This document shows, piece by piece, positions 28,313 to 38,072 of a DNA stretch of 64,000 nt. The notes beneath the pieces are model-generated. The model was not told the DNA's origin and did no database searches. It saw nothing but the letters and a program-made list of their open reading frames with translations. The translations under genes and the position numbers were made by a program. Origin of the DNA: AP-15 sp963701815. Its GTDB lineage: Bacteria > Pseudomonadota > Alphaproteobacteria > ATCC43930 > CGMCC-115725. The stretch's first letter is position 1. Each line of letters starts with the position of its first letter. The stretch is taken from NCBI GenBank assembly GCA_963701815.1, contig CAVPBN010000046.1, positions 248,001-312,000 of the forward strand, written 5' to 3'.

Positions 28313-29492
28313 TCACCTCGCATCGACGCCGGCGAAATATAGTTTCGGGTCGGCGGCGCGGATATGGGCTTCGGGGAGGCCCAGTTCGCGGCGGACGATG
28401 TTGGTGCCCTGGACCAGCGACACGCATTTGTAATAGGCGATGCGGCGCGACAGCCCTTCGCGGCCGAAGCCGCAATCGGTGGTGATCGACCAGCCGCTCG
28501 GGCGGGATGTATTCGAGCGCCTTGCGGATCAGCCCGGCGACATGCTCGGGCGGCTCGACGATCGTGTTGCAGTGATTGACGACGCCGATGCCGATCTTCT
28601 TGTCGGTCTTGTACTTGGCGAACAGCGGCAGGTCCTTGCCGTCGCTGCTGGCGCATTCGAAGGTGATCACGTCGGCGTTCGAGCTGCAGCAGATGGGGCA
28701 GCGCGCGCTCGTAGCTCGGCACCTCCCAATAGACGCGCTGCTGGTTGGGGTTGCCCCAGCAGGTATGCGCCCAGATCTCGGCATCGACGCCCGTCGAGCT
28801 GGCGGTTGAACGCCTCGGTCTGGAATTCGAGGTCGGCGTCGGTGCAGTCGGCACGCGTCGTCAGCCCGTGCTGGCGCGGCTCCTCGACCTGGATCACCGG
28901 GCAGCCGGCGGCGGCCAGTTCGCGGAATTCGGCATTCATGATGTCGCAGAGATCGAGCACCATCGCCTTGTCGTCGGGGTAATGCTCGTTCCACAGCATG
29001 CTGGCGAGGCGCCGGCGCACAGATCGCGCCGAACTTGACCGGGCGGTCGCTGAGCCGCTGGGCGATCTGCCACAGCGCGGCATATTCGAGCGGCCCGCGG
29101 GTCAGTTTTTCGTTGACGATCGCCGGCTGGTAGGCCTCCTGCACCTCCCACAGGATATGGCCGGGCTGGAGCCCGTGCCGCCCCATCCAGCCCTGCGAGG
29201 TGCTGCGGTGGCCGCTGACGCCGCCGAGACGCTCGATCGGGTAGAAAAACCACGACTTGCCGCCGACCGCGAGATCGAAGCGGCTGTCGCCGTCGGTGAC
29301 GATGTCGAGACCGGCCGCCTCCTGCGCGTTGATGACCGCGGCGACGGCGTCGAGGTACTGCTCGCGAAACAGCGAGTCGCCGAGTGCGGCCTTGAACGAG
29401 CGGCCGGCAAGGCTGGCATCGAACCATAACGGGCGCGGATAGGACCCGGTAATCGCCGTCGGCATCACCATGTCGCGGGTGGCGTTCAACAT
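28313..29492 (-). CDS. Cobalamin-independent methionine-synthase (MetE C-terminal type) family, four frameshifts
   Basis: About 390 residues after removing one extra base near 29010, 28790, 28681 and 28487. The zinc ligands of the MetE C-terminal barrel are all there: IWAHTCWGN (H-x-C), ITFECASSDG (E) and TTDCGFGREGL (C). The start AITGSYPRPLWF and DIVTDGD are typical of the short, single-domain MetE homologues that methylate or demethylate thiol substrates other than homocysteine as well. The ATG at 29492 is followed by other Met codons, so the exact start is uncertain. Confidence 0.82.
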
Positions 29493-29505
29493 CGCCGTGG
29501 CCTCG

Positions 29506-30051
29506 TCAGGTTTTCAGAACTTCGGCGCCCGGCGCCGCTTCCAATTCGCAGGCGTTCACGGTCATCGCCAGCAGGCTGTAATAGCCGATCGCCCCGGTCA
29601 GCTGGATAAAGCCGTCGTCGCCGAACCGCGCCCGCATCTTGTTGGCGCTCGCATCGTCGACCCGGTGCCGGCGCAGCAGCTGACGGGTGAAGTCGACGAT
29701 CTCGGCGTCCTCGGCCGGGATGCCGTGCGAGTGGTTCTCGCGGATCGCGGTTATCGTCGATTCAGGCACGCCGAGCCGCCGCGCGCCGCCGGTCTGAGCG
29801 CCCCAGACATAGACCGCCTCGAACTCGCGCGCGGCGGTCATCGCCGCCAGCACCCGCACGCGCATGTCGAGCGAGCCTTCGAAGCGGACATAGGCGCCGA
29901 GATGAGCGAGCCGGCCGGCCAGTTCCGGCGAGTTCAGAAACATCGTGAACGGCCCCTGAACCGCACCCCGGCTGGCAACGATGCCGTCGAAGGTCGCGTG
30001 GTCCTTGACCGCAATCTGATTTTTGCTGGTGATCGACGGGAGTCGCGCCAT
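29506..30051 (-). CDS. Carboxymuconolactone-decarboxylase (CMD/AhpD-like) family protein
   Basis: 181 residues from ATG 30051 with AGGATTGGGAAG upstream. LNSPELAGRLAHLGAYVRFEGSL and the helix AREFEAVYVWGAQTGGARRLG belong to the all-helical CMD fold. The peroxidase CxxC of AhpD is absent, so it is not a classic alkylhydroperoxidase. It is separated by 13 bp from the MetE-like gene and shares its direction. Confidence 0.85.
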   Translation of the reverse strand: MARLPSITSKNQIAVKDHATFDGIVASRGAVQGPFTMFLNSPELAGRLAHLGAYVRFEGSLDMRVRVLAAMTAAREFEAVYVWGAQTGGARRLGVPESTITAIRENHSHGIPAEDAEIVDFTRQLLRRHRVDDASANKMRARFGDDGFIQLTGAIGYYSLLAMTVNACELEAAPGAEVLKT

Positions 30052-30237
30052 CTTCCCAATCCTTTCACGGGCGAGTGCAATTCGAAACCATAGCAAACGG
30101 CGCTCGGCGGATAAACCGCCCGATCGGCGGCGATCGCACCGGGCGCGTCCGCAATCGTGCCTGACGCCGACTCCGGGAGGACTCGATGATCTTAACACCG
30201 GCGGGGTTTTGAAAGTGTAGGGTAGCCGACGTAGACG

Positions 30238-31117
30238 ATGGAGGGCCGCAGCTTGGCACCAGGTTCAAAGCCCGCAACGGCGCCGCGCACGACGAGCGGC
30301 CCGGATAATCCCCAGGGCCGGGTCCGGCGGCGCCGGATAGGGGATCTCGTCAAAGGAGGCACGCCGATCGTCGGGCTGACGGCGTATACCGCGCCGATCG
30401 CCCGCCTGCTCGACCCACATGTCGATTTTCTGCTGGTCGGGGATTCGCTCGGCATGGTGGTCTACGGCTTCGACACGACCTTGCCGGTCAGCGTCGACAT
30501 GATGATCGCGCATGGCGGCGCGGTGATGCGCGGGTCAAAGACGGCGCTGGTCGTCGTCGACCTGCCGTTCGGCAGCTATCAGGAATCGCGCGAGCAGGCC
30601 TTTCGCAACGCCGCCCGCATCATGACCGAGACCGGCTGCGCCGCGGTCAAGCTCGAAGGCGGCGAAGAGATGGCCGACACCGTGCGCTTTCTGACCCGGC
30701 GCGGCATCCCGGTCATGGGACATGTCGGGCTGATGCCGCAATCGGTCAACGCCGCCGGCGGTTTCCGGGTGCAGGGCCGCGGCGAGCGGCAAGCCGAACG
30801 CGGTTGCCGCGGACGCCGTCGCGATCGCCGAGGCCGGGGCCTTTTCGATCGTCATCGAAGGGACGATCGAAACGGCGGCGCGCGCGATCACCGAGGCGGT
30901 GCCGGTGCCGACGATCGGCATCGGCGCGTCGCCCGCCTGCGACGGCCAGATCCTCGTCACCGACGATGTGCTCGGCGTGTTTACCGAGTTCACGCCGCGT
31001 TTCGTCAAGCGCTACGCCGAATTGGCGGCGCTTATCTCGGCCGCCGCCGAAGCCTACGCCGGCGATGTCCGCGCCCGCCGCTTCCCCGGTAAGGAGCACT
31101 GCTTCGGCGCAGGTTGA
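30238..31117 (+). CDS. panB: 3-methyl-2-oxobutanoate hydroxymethyltransferase (PanB), one frameshift
   Basis: The N-terminal part reads LTAYTAPIARLLDPHVDFLLVGDSLGMVVYGFDTTLPVSVDMMIAHG (metal Asp in GDS), followed by VVVDLPFGSYQ, AVKLEGGEE and MGHVGLMPQSVNAAGGF. One extra base at about 30788 breaks the frame; repair gives KPNAVAADAVAIAEAGAFSIVIEG and then TIGIGASPACDGQILVTDDVLG, which holds the catalytic Glu and C-terminal signature. It adds a hydroxymethyl group to 2-oxoisovalerate, the first pantothenate step. About 30 N-terminal residues are extra. Confidence 0.9.
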
Positions 31118-31563
31118 ACAGCCGGCTTTATTCGTGCTTTCCCGGAAGCGACCGGCGCCTACGTCAGCGCGAGATCTCCTCGAGCCGCAGGTTTGTGGTC
31201 CGCGGGCCCATCGATGCGATCACGATGCCAGCGCGATCACGAAAGTGTAGGCCAGCGCGAAGACCAGATCGTTGAGCCCCCGATCGAAGGATGGCCCATC
31301 GAGAAACAGTCGCGCGCGCGCCGCTCTGCCGCCACACGTTGCCCCTGCCGCGCGGGCGGCCGGGGACGCAGGCAAACGCTTCTCTTTCAATGACGCACGG
31401 AGCGGCGTACACGGGCGCAGTTCTTGGAGATCGGCCTCCGGACCTCAGCGCCGGTCCAACCGGGGCGCTGGCGCCCGGTCACCGAAATGTGAGGTGCGCG
31501 CCCAGGGCGAATAGGCCACCTCTGGGGGGCCGCAAGCGGCGGAATACCAGCAGGAGAGGTTTG
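31118..31563. other. Intergenic region between panB and the 31564 gene
   Basis: About 445 bases. The left part (31164-31310, minus strand) contains the MFS remnant listed separately; the rest up to the ribosome site at about 31551 shows no supportable gene. Confidence 0.45.
31164..31310 (-). pseudogene. C-terminal remnant of an MFS transporter
   Basis: Minus-strand codons give LDGPSFDRGLNDLVFALAYT and then FVIALA in one frame, and after a one-base loss at about 31235 continue IVIASMGPRTTNLRLEEISR to a stop. This reads as the last membrane helix and tail of a major-facilitator protein. Nothing upstream in the 250 bases before it continues the protein, so the gene is decayed or truncated. Confidence 0.45.
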
Positions 31564-32175
31564 ATGCGTGCGACAACATTTTTTCGAGCTCTCGTCATCG
31601 TCTTTGCGGCGCTGCCCGCCTTTGCCCAGGCTCCGCCCGCCGGCACGCCGGCCCGCATCCGCGGCACCGTCGACAAGCTCGACGGCCAGGCGCTGTCGAT
31701 CAAGCAGCGCGATGGTAAGATCGCGACCGTGACGCTCGCGCCGAAGGCCGCAGTCCAGATACTGGTCAAGAAGAGTCTCGCCGACATCAAGCCCGGCGAT
31801 TTCGTCGCCTCGACCGGGATCAAAGGCACGGACGGCAAGCTCCATGCGATCGAAGTCCGCATCTTCCCCAAGGCGCAGCCCGATGGCGGCAGGCAATTCG
31901 CATGGGATCTCTCGCCGGACAGCGTGATGACCAACGCCACGGTCGGCACCGTCACCAACGCCTCGGACGGCACGGTGCTGCACGTCACCTTCAAGGGCGG
32001 GGAGTCGGAGTACATCGTTGCTCCCGACGTGCCGGTAGTGGCCACAGCCCCGGGCGACATGAGCCTGCTGAAGCCCGGGATCGCGGTCTTCGTCATCGCG
32101 CTCAAGCACCCCGACGGCAGCTTGACCACGAGCCGGCTTTACGCCGAGAAGGACGGCGTCAAACCTATGATGTAG
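31564..32175 (+). CDS. Exported DUF5666-like beta-rich protein
   Basis: 203 residues from ATG 31564 behind AGGAGAGG. A signal peptide (FFRALVIVFAALPAFAQA) is followed by an OB-like repeat: RIRGTVDKLDGQALSIKQRD, KSLADIKPGDFVASTGIKG and a later ATVGTVTNASDGTVLHVTFK. This resembles the metal/nucleic-acid-binding-like DUF5666 fold in periplasmic proteins. It ends 39 bp before the MsrQ-like gene and is probably its operon partner. Confidence 0.65.
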   Translation: MRATTFFRALVIVFAALPAFAQAPPAGTPARIRGTVDKLDGQALSIKQRDGKIATVTLAPKAAVQILVKKSLADIKPGDFVASTGIKGTDGKLHAIEVRIFPKAQPDGGRQFAWDLSPDSVMTNATVGTVTNASDGTVLHVTFKGGESEYIVAPDVPVVATAPGDMSLLKPGIAVFVIALKHPDGSLTTSRLYAEKDGVKPMM

Positions 32176-32214
32176 GGGAAGCGGGAAGGCTGCGCCGCAG
32201 CCGGAGCGTTGCCG

Positions 32215-33104
32215 ATGTATCCTTGGTACGACTACGGCGGCCGGTTGTCGCCATTGAAGCTCGCCGTCTTTGTCGCGTTGTTCGTGCCGGCGGGCTGGGT
32301 CGCGGCGGCCTATGGCTTCGGGCTGCTCGGCGCCCGGCCCTTGAACGAGGCGATCCACCAGATCGGGCTGTGGACGATCCGGCTGATCTTTCTGGCGTTG
32401 GCGGTGACGCCCGCTGCGCGCAGGTCCTGCAATGGCCGCGGCTCATTCTGGTGCGGCGGATGATCGGCGTCGCCGCCTTCGCTTATGTGCTGGTCCACTT
32501 TTCTCTCTATACGGCCAGCCAGGCGTTCGACCTCGAAAAGGTCGCCGGCGAGATCGTGCGGCGGATCTACCTGACGATCGGCTTTACCGCGCTGCTCGGG
32601 CTGGCGGCCCTGGCGGCGACCTCGACCGACGGCATGGTCCGCCGGCTCGGCGGCAAGCGATGGCAATGGCTGCACCGGCTCGTCTATGCGATCGGCGTAC
32701 TCGCGGTCATTCATTACTGCTTCCAGTCAAAGCTCGATTTGTGGGAACCGGCGATCATGGCCGGGCTGCTGTTCTGGCTGCTCGGCTATCGATTGCTGCT
32801 GTGGCGCTTCGGCGTGCGCGGTTACTTGGCGCTCGCCTGGGTCGCCGCCCTCAGCCTCGCCGCGGCCCTGGCGACCGCGCTCGGCGAGGCGCTTTATTTC
32901 CGCCTGGCCTTCGGCGCGCCGCTGATGCGGGTATTGGACACCAACCTGTCGTTCGCGACCGGTGTCCGCCCGGCGGTGATCGTGCTGGGGATCGGGCTCG
33001 GCGTCGCCGTCGTCGGAGCGATGCGCGCCTTCGCCATGCCGCCGGAAAAGCGGCGCATCGGCAGGTCTCGCCCCAACCGCAGGCAGCTCACGCCAAGCCG
33101 TTGA
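32215..33104 (+). CDS. MsrQ-like ferric-reductase-type haem membrane protein, one frameshift
   Basis: About 296 residues with some eight membrane helices after a one-base repair near 32420 (ALAVTPA then VLQWPRLILVRRMIGVAAFAYVLVHF). The pattern IHQIGLW, YVLVHFSLY and HRLVYAIGVLAVIHYCF supplies the His haem ligands of the MsrQ/YedZ family, which carries quinol electrons to the periplasmic methionine-sulfoxide reductase MsrP. No msrP is adjacent; the neighbour is the exported 31564 protein. The stop overlaps the end of the convergent phosphonoacetate-hydrolase-like gene by 17 bases. Confidence 0.8.
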
Positions 33105-34282
33105 GCACGAAATCGAAGATGTCGAAGTTACGCAACCCGCCTGCCTCGGCGCGGCGCCGGTATTTGTCGGTCAGGGGCCGCGACAGCATAAACGGCACGC
33201 GCTGTTCGCTCGGCCCGCCATGCGAGCGCAAAACGCGGCCGGCAAGCCCAGACAGATCGTGCTCCGGCCCGCGCGGCGCCGATCGCGGTCGCGGCATCGC
33301 CGAGCACGACAAAATCGGCCTCGCGATCGAACGGCAATTCGAACCGCTCCGCCGCTTGCCTGCGATCGAGGACCGCGGCAACCCCGGGCAGCGCGGCACT
33401 CTCCGCCATCAGCGATCGGAGGTCTGCGCGGTCGCGGGCATAGACCCGCACGAACGAGCCGAGCGCCCCGTGATGGCGGACGAACGGGTCGGTGATCGGA
33501 CAGATCACCCTGGCCGTCCCGAGTCCGAAGCGGCTGGCGAACTCGTCTTCGAGATAAACCACGTGCGGCTTGTCGTTCATGCCGTGATCGGCGACGAGCC
33601 CGACGGCCGCGCCCAATTCGACAAAGCGCGCCACCCGCCGGTCGAGCGCGCGATGAAACGCGTCGGCCTCGGGGTCGCCCGGCGCATGGCCGTGCTGCAC
33701 ATAGTCGGACAGGGAAAGATAGAGCAACCGCGCCGCCCCGGTTTCGAGCAGATGCAGCCCGGCATCGAGCACGAACAGCGACAGATCGGCCGAGTACATG
33801 TCGGGCCGGCCGCGCCCGACCATCGCCTCGACCGAGGCGTCGGCGCATTCCGAGGAAAAACACGCGCCGTCGAGGCCATGCCCGAGCATCCGGCGCAATT
33901 TGTCCTTGGCGGTGACGGCAGCGGTGGCGACGCCGGCCCGCGACATCAGCCCGAGGATGGTCTCGCTGCGCATCAGCCGTGCGTCGGTGAGCATCACCTC
34001 GCGGCCGCTTTCACGGTCGAGGTGGTAATTGCCGGCGATGCCGTGCACCGCCGGCGGCGCCCCGGTCACGATCGAGACATTGTTCGGGTTGGTAAAGGTC
34101 GGCATCACCGCGTCGGCGGCGCCGAGCCAGCCCTCGCGGGCAAACCCGGCGATCGTCGGCAGAATGCCGTCGCCGATGCCGCGCTCGACATAGGCCGGGT
34201 CGAACCCGTCGACGCAGATGACCACGACCGGCTGCTCCGGCTTGCGGTAGCGCCGTCCGTTCAGTTCGATCGATCCGGGCAT
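33088..34282 (-). CDS. phnA: Phosphonoacetate-hydrolase-like alkaline-phosphatase superfamily enzyme, one frameshift
   Basis: About 398 residues. Metal and nucleophile motifs of the superfamily are present: VVVICVDGFDPAYVERG (Asp), the Thr nucleophile in MPTFTNPNNVSIVTG, YLSLSDYVQHGHAPG and GLVADHGMNDK, and after one extra base at about 33266 the C-terminal HDLSGLAGRVLRSHGGPSEQRV with the last His ligand. This order, ending RNFDIFDFVLN, is that of PhnA, which splits phosphonoacetate to acetate and phosphate. It lies 71 bp after hyuB on the same strand and is likely the last gene of the selenoprotein operon. Confidence 0.82.
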
Positions 34283-34353
34283 CGCGATCGTTTCCAGTCC
34301 TCAGCCGAACTCGTTGAACAGCGGGGGGCCGACCTACTCGAGTTGCACGCTCG

Positions 34354-36033
34354 CTATTCCGCCGCCGCCGGGCGTGCGTAGAGCCGCGCAGCCTCTTCTT
34401 CGGTAATGTAGCCGCGCGCGATGTCGCGGGCGATCAGGGCGGGCTCGCGCTCCTGCGGCGGGCCATAGCCGCCACCGCCCGGTGTCTTCACCGCGACCCA
34501 GTCGCCGGGCGCAAGGACATAGCCCTCGCCTTTCGAGAGGTGCGGCGGACGCGTGATCGTGCCGCCTTGCGAGACGAGGATGTCGTTGGCGTCGCCGGCG
34601 CTGCCGCCGAGCAGCCCGGGCGGGCCGGCGCGGCCGTGATCCATCAAAAACGAGGCCTTGGCCTCGCCGCGCAACAGCCTGATCTGATAGTCGATGCCAA
34701 AGCCGCCGCGATGCCGGCCGGCGCCGCCCGAGGCTTCGCGCAAGGCATAGCGGTCGAACAGAATCGGATAATGCTGTTCGAGGATTTCGACCGGCTGCGT
34801 CTTGGAGATGCCGACACTGGAACAGCCGTTGGTGAGCCCGTCGGTCTCCCACCAACCGCCATAACCGCCGCCGCTGAAGAAATACATGATGTAGTGCCGG
34901 TCTTCGTCCGGGTCATAGCCGCCGAGGCCCAAATTGCCGCTGGTGCCGGCAGGCGACGCAAACATCCGCTCCGGGATGGCCTTGCCCATCGCGCCGAACA
35001 CCGCTTCCATGATGCGCTGCGCGACCTCCGCGGCGCAGCCGGCGACCGGGCGCGGGTATCGGGCATAGAGAAATGTACCGTCTGGCCGGGCGATGTGAAT
35101 CGGCGCGAAGCATCCGGAATTGATCGGCACATCAGGAAAGATGTGCTTCATCGCGACATAGATCGCCGACTGCGTCGTCGCCCACACCGAGTTCATCGGG
35201 CCGCGGCACGGCGGGCTGGAGCGCGACAGGTCGAAATAGATGTCGGACCCGGCGACTGTCACGTCAACCGCCACTTCCAGAGGCGCATCGACGATCCCGT
35301 CGCTGTCGACGATCGCGGTCGCCGAATAGGCGCCGTCGGGGATGCTGTCGATATGGGCGCGCATCAACCGCTCGGAGCGCGCCTTGAGCTCGGCGATTGC
35401 CGCATCGACCGTGTCGACGCCATAGCGGTCGAGCAGTTGGGTCAGCCGTTTCTCGCCGACACTGAGCGCGCCGAGCTGCGCGCGGATGTCGCCGATCCGC
35501 TCGTCGGGGACCCGGATGTTGTTCAGCACGATATCGACGATGTCCCGGCAGATCTCGCCGCGGCGCACCAGCTTGACCGGCGGCAAACGCAGGCCTTCCT
35601 GCACGATCTCGGTGGCTGTCGCCGAGAACCCGCCCGGCACCATGCCGCCGGTATCCGGCCAGTGTCCGGTATTCGACAGATAGCACCACAGCCGTTCGCG
35701 ATAATAGAACGGCCGCACCATTTTGACGTCCATCAGGTGGGTCCCGCCGAGATACGGGTCGTTGACCAGCACGACATCGCCGGGTTCGAGGTCCCGGCGG
35801 CGTTGAATGACGGCCTGGGTGGTGAATTGCATGACGCCGACGAAGATCGGCAGGCCGAGTTCGCCCTGCGCGACGACTTCGCCGGTCGTCGGATCGTAGA
35901 TGCCGTTCGAGCGGTCGAACCCTTCCGAAATGACCGGCGAAAACGAGGTCTTTTCGTGAACCAGGTCCATTTCGCTGGCCACTTGCCGCAAGCCGTTCTG
36001 AATGACCGACAGGGTCACTGGGTCAAGCTTCAT
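34354..36033 (-). CDS. hyuB: Hydantoinase/oxoprolinase B-type subunit
   Basis: 559 residues, normal for HyuB. It opens MKLDPVTLSVIQNGLRQVASEMD, with GDVVLVNDPYLGGTHLMD, SNTGHWPDTGGMVPGGFS and the C-terminal KTPGGGGYGPPQERE. HyuA and HyuB form an ATP-dependent enzyme opening cyclic amides (hydantoin, 5-oxoproline, N-methylhydantoin) or, in relatives, carboxylating ketones. The start overlaps the hyuA stop in an ATGA (36030-36033), giving tight coupling. The real substrate is unknown. Confidence 0.92.
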   Translation of the reverse strand: MKLDPVTLSVIQNGLRQVASEMDLVHEKTSFSPVISEGFDRSNGIYDPTTGEVVAQGELGLPIFVGVMQFTTQAVIQRRRDLEPGDVVLVNDPYLGGTHLMDVKMVRPFYYRERLWCYLSNTGHWPDTGGMVPGGFSATATEIVQEGLRLPPVKLVRRGEICRDIVDIVLNNIRVPDERIGDIRAQLGALSVGEKRLTQLLDRYGVDTVDAAIAELKARSERLMRAHIDSIPDGAYSATAIVDSDGIVDAPLEVAVDVTVAGSDIYFDLSRSSPPCRGPMNSVWATTQSAIYVAMKHIFPDVPINSGCFAPIHIARPDGTFLYARYPRPVAGCAAEVAQRIMEAVFGAMGKAIPERMFASPAGTSGNLGLGGYDPDEDRHYIMYFFSGGGYGGWWETDGLTNGCSSVGISKTQPVEILEQHYPILFDRYALREASGGAGRHRGGFGIDYQIRLLRGEAKASFLMDHGRAGPPGLLGGSAGDANDILVSQGGTITRPPHLSKGEGYVLAPGDWVAVKTPGGGGYGPPQEREPALIARDIARGYITEEEAARLYARPAAAE

Positions 36034-38066
36034 GTGACACCTGCCGAGATCACGAGATTGCCCAGTCTGTCGACGGTCGCCGACGCGCCCGGATCGATGA
36101 CGACGGTCGTGTCGGGTTGTTCGATGATCGCTGGACCGAAAAGCGCTGCGCCATATGCCAGAGCCTTGCGGTCGAAGATTGCGGTATCGCGCCAGCCGCC
36201 GGAGAAATGCACCCGGCGCTTCCCGGTCGGCGCCGCCGCGCCGGCGCGGTCTCTCGGTCCGGCCAGCACCGCAAGATCGACATCGGGTCGGCGCCCGATT
36301 ACGGCGGTGCGCAGGTTCACCAGCATCGCCTGCATACCGGGCAGCTCGATATCGAACCGCACCTTGTAGCGCTCGACAAAATCCGTGAGCACGCGGCGCC
36401 TGTCGAAGCCCGGCGACGCCACCGGTACGCGGAAAACGTGGCTTTGACCGCGGAACTGCAAATCGGCTTCGTGCCGCGTCACGATTTCGACGATCGGCAC
36501 CCCGTCGCTGTCGAGCAGACGGCGCCCCGCCTCGGCTTGTTCGGCGAAGCGCGCGTCGAGTTCACCCGCCACAACATCGGCCAACCGCTGCCCAATGCTT
36601 TGGACGAAATCGTGCCGGACATCGGCGAGAACGCAGCCGAGGCCCGAGGTAATACCAGGAAAGCGTGGAACCAGGACGGTCGGGATGCCCAGCTCGCGGG
36701 CGATCTCGACCGCGTGCAGCGGGCCCGCGCCGCCAAACGCGAAGAGCGCGAAATCGCGCGGGTCATGCCCCTTCTCGACCGATACCAGGCGGATCGCGTT
36801 GGCCAGCTGGTTTGTCGTTACCGCCAGGATCGCTGCCGCAGCACCTGTCGTATCGAGGCCGAGCGGATCGCCAATCTGTGCGCGGATCGCAGCGCCGACG
36901 GCATCCAAGCCGGTGATCGCGCCGACCCCGGTGAGATGCTCGGGATTGAGCCGCCCAAGGACGAGATTGGCATCGGTCACGGTGGCGGCGCTGCCGCCGC
37001 GGCCGTAAGCGATCGGTCCTGGACGGGCGCCGGCGCTTTCCGGGCCGACTTGCAGGATGCCGGCCTGGGTTACGCGGGCAATGCTGCCGCCACCCGCACC
37101 GATGGTGTGGATGTCCACCAGAGGGACCCGCAAGGGCACGCCGTAGGCAATATCCTTCTCTGCGCTCAGCGCCGGCTCGCCGGCCACGATCAGCGAGACA
37201 TCGAAACTCGTGCCTCCCATGTCGCAAGCGACCAGGTTCGGATGCCCGGCCTGCACGCCGATGCGCGCCGCGGCGATGGCGCCCGCGGCGGGGCCCGACA
37301 TTATGGTGTGGACGGCAAGATCGGTCGCCGTTTCCGCCGCCATCATTCCGCCGTTCCCCTGCATCACCAGCAGTTCGTCGGCGAGCCCGGCGCCGCGCAG
37401 GTTCTGCGACAGGCGGCCGAGATAGCGGGATACGATCGGTTGAACATAGCCGTTGAGCGCCGCAGTACTGCCGCGCTCAAACTCGCGCGCCTCGCACAGC
37501 ACCTCGCTGCCCAACGTCACAAATCGATTGGGCCAAATTTCGCGGGCGATCTCGGCGCAGCGCCGCTCATGGGCAGGGTTGGCGTAGGCATGGATGAAGT
37601 GAATCACCAATCCCTCGGCGCCGCGCTCGCGCAGGTTCTGCACAGCCCGGCGCACAGCGGGCTCGTCGAGCGGTATCAGCACCCGGCCGGCAGCGTCGAT
37701 CCGCTCGGCGATTTCGACGCGCAATTCGCGCGGGATCAGCGCCTCGAAGCTTCCCGTCATGCCGTAGGCATTCGGGCGGGTGCGGCGACCGAGTTCGAGC
37801 ACATCGCGAAACCCGGCGGTGGTCAACAGTCCGCAGCGCGCTCCTTTCCGTTCCAGCACGGCGTTTGTCGCGACGGTGGTTCCGTGGATCAGCGCCGCCA
37901 CGGCCGCATAGTCGATCCCCAGGACATCCAGACCGGCGACAAACCCGATCGATTGATCCTCCGGGGTCGACGGGACCTTGGCGACGCGGAACAGCCCGGT
38001 CACCGGGTCGAGCGCCAGAAGATCCGTGAATGTACCGCCGACATCGGCGCCGATCTGCCACGCCAT
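36030..38066 (-). CDS. hyuA: Hydantoinase/oxoprolinase A-type subunit
   Basis: 678 residues. The ASKHA-fold nucleotide-binding motifs are clear: IGADVGGTFTDLLALD at the start, IHGTTVATNAVLERKG, and ACDMGGTSFDVSLIVAG in the middle, with GAGGGSIARV later. It is the ATP-using partner of HyuB. It starts 6 bp after the selenoprotein gene stop, so selenoprotein, HyuA and HyuB are almost certainly one transcript. Confidence 0.93.
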   Translation of the reverse strand: MAWQIGADVGGTFTDLLALDPVTGLFRVAKVPSTPEDQSIGFVAGLDVLGIDYAAVAALIHGTTVATNAVLERKGARCGLLTTAGFRDVLELGRRTRPNAYGMTGSFEALIPRELRVEIAERIDAAGRVLIPLDEPAVRRAVQNLRERGAEGLVIHFIHAYANPAHERRCAEIAREIWPNRFVTLGSEVLCEAREFERGSTAALNGYVQPIVSRYLGRLSQNLRGAGLADELLVMQGNGGMMAAETATDLAVHTIMSGPAAGAIAAARIGVQAGHPNLVACDMGGTSFDVSLIVAGEPALSAEKDIAYGVPLRVPLVDIHTIGAGGGSIARVTQAGILQVGPESAGARPGPIAYGRGGSAATVTDANLVLGRLNPEHLTGVGAITGLDAVGAAIRAQIGDPLGLDTTGAAAAILAVTTNQLANAIRLVSVEKGHDPRDFALFAFGGAGPLHAVEIARELGIPTVLVPRFPGITSGLGCVLADVRHDFVQSIGQRLADVVAGELDARFAEQAEAGRRLLDSDGVPIVEIVTRHEADLQFRGQSHVFRVPVASPGFDRRRVLTDFVERYKVRFDIELPGMQAMLVNLRTAVIGRRPDVDLAVLAGPRDRAGAAAPTGKRRVHFSGGWRDTAIFDRKALAYGAALFGPAIIEQPDTTVVIDPGASATVDRLGNLVISAGVT

Positions 38067-38072
38067 CCGCGA

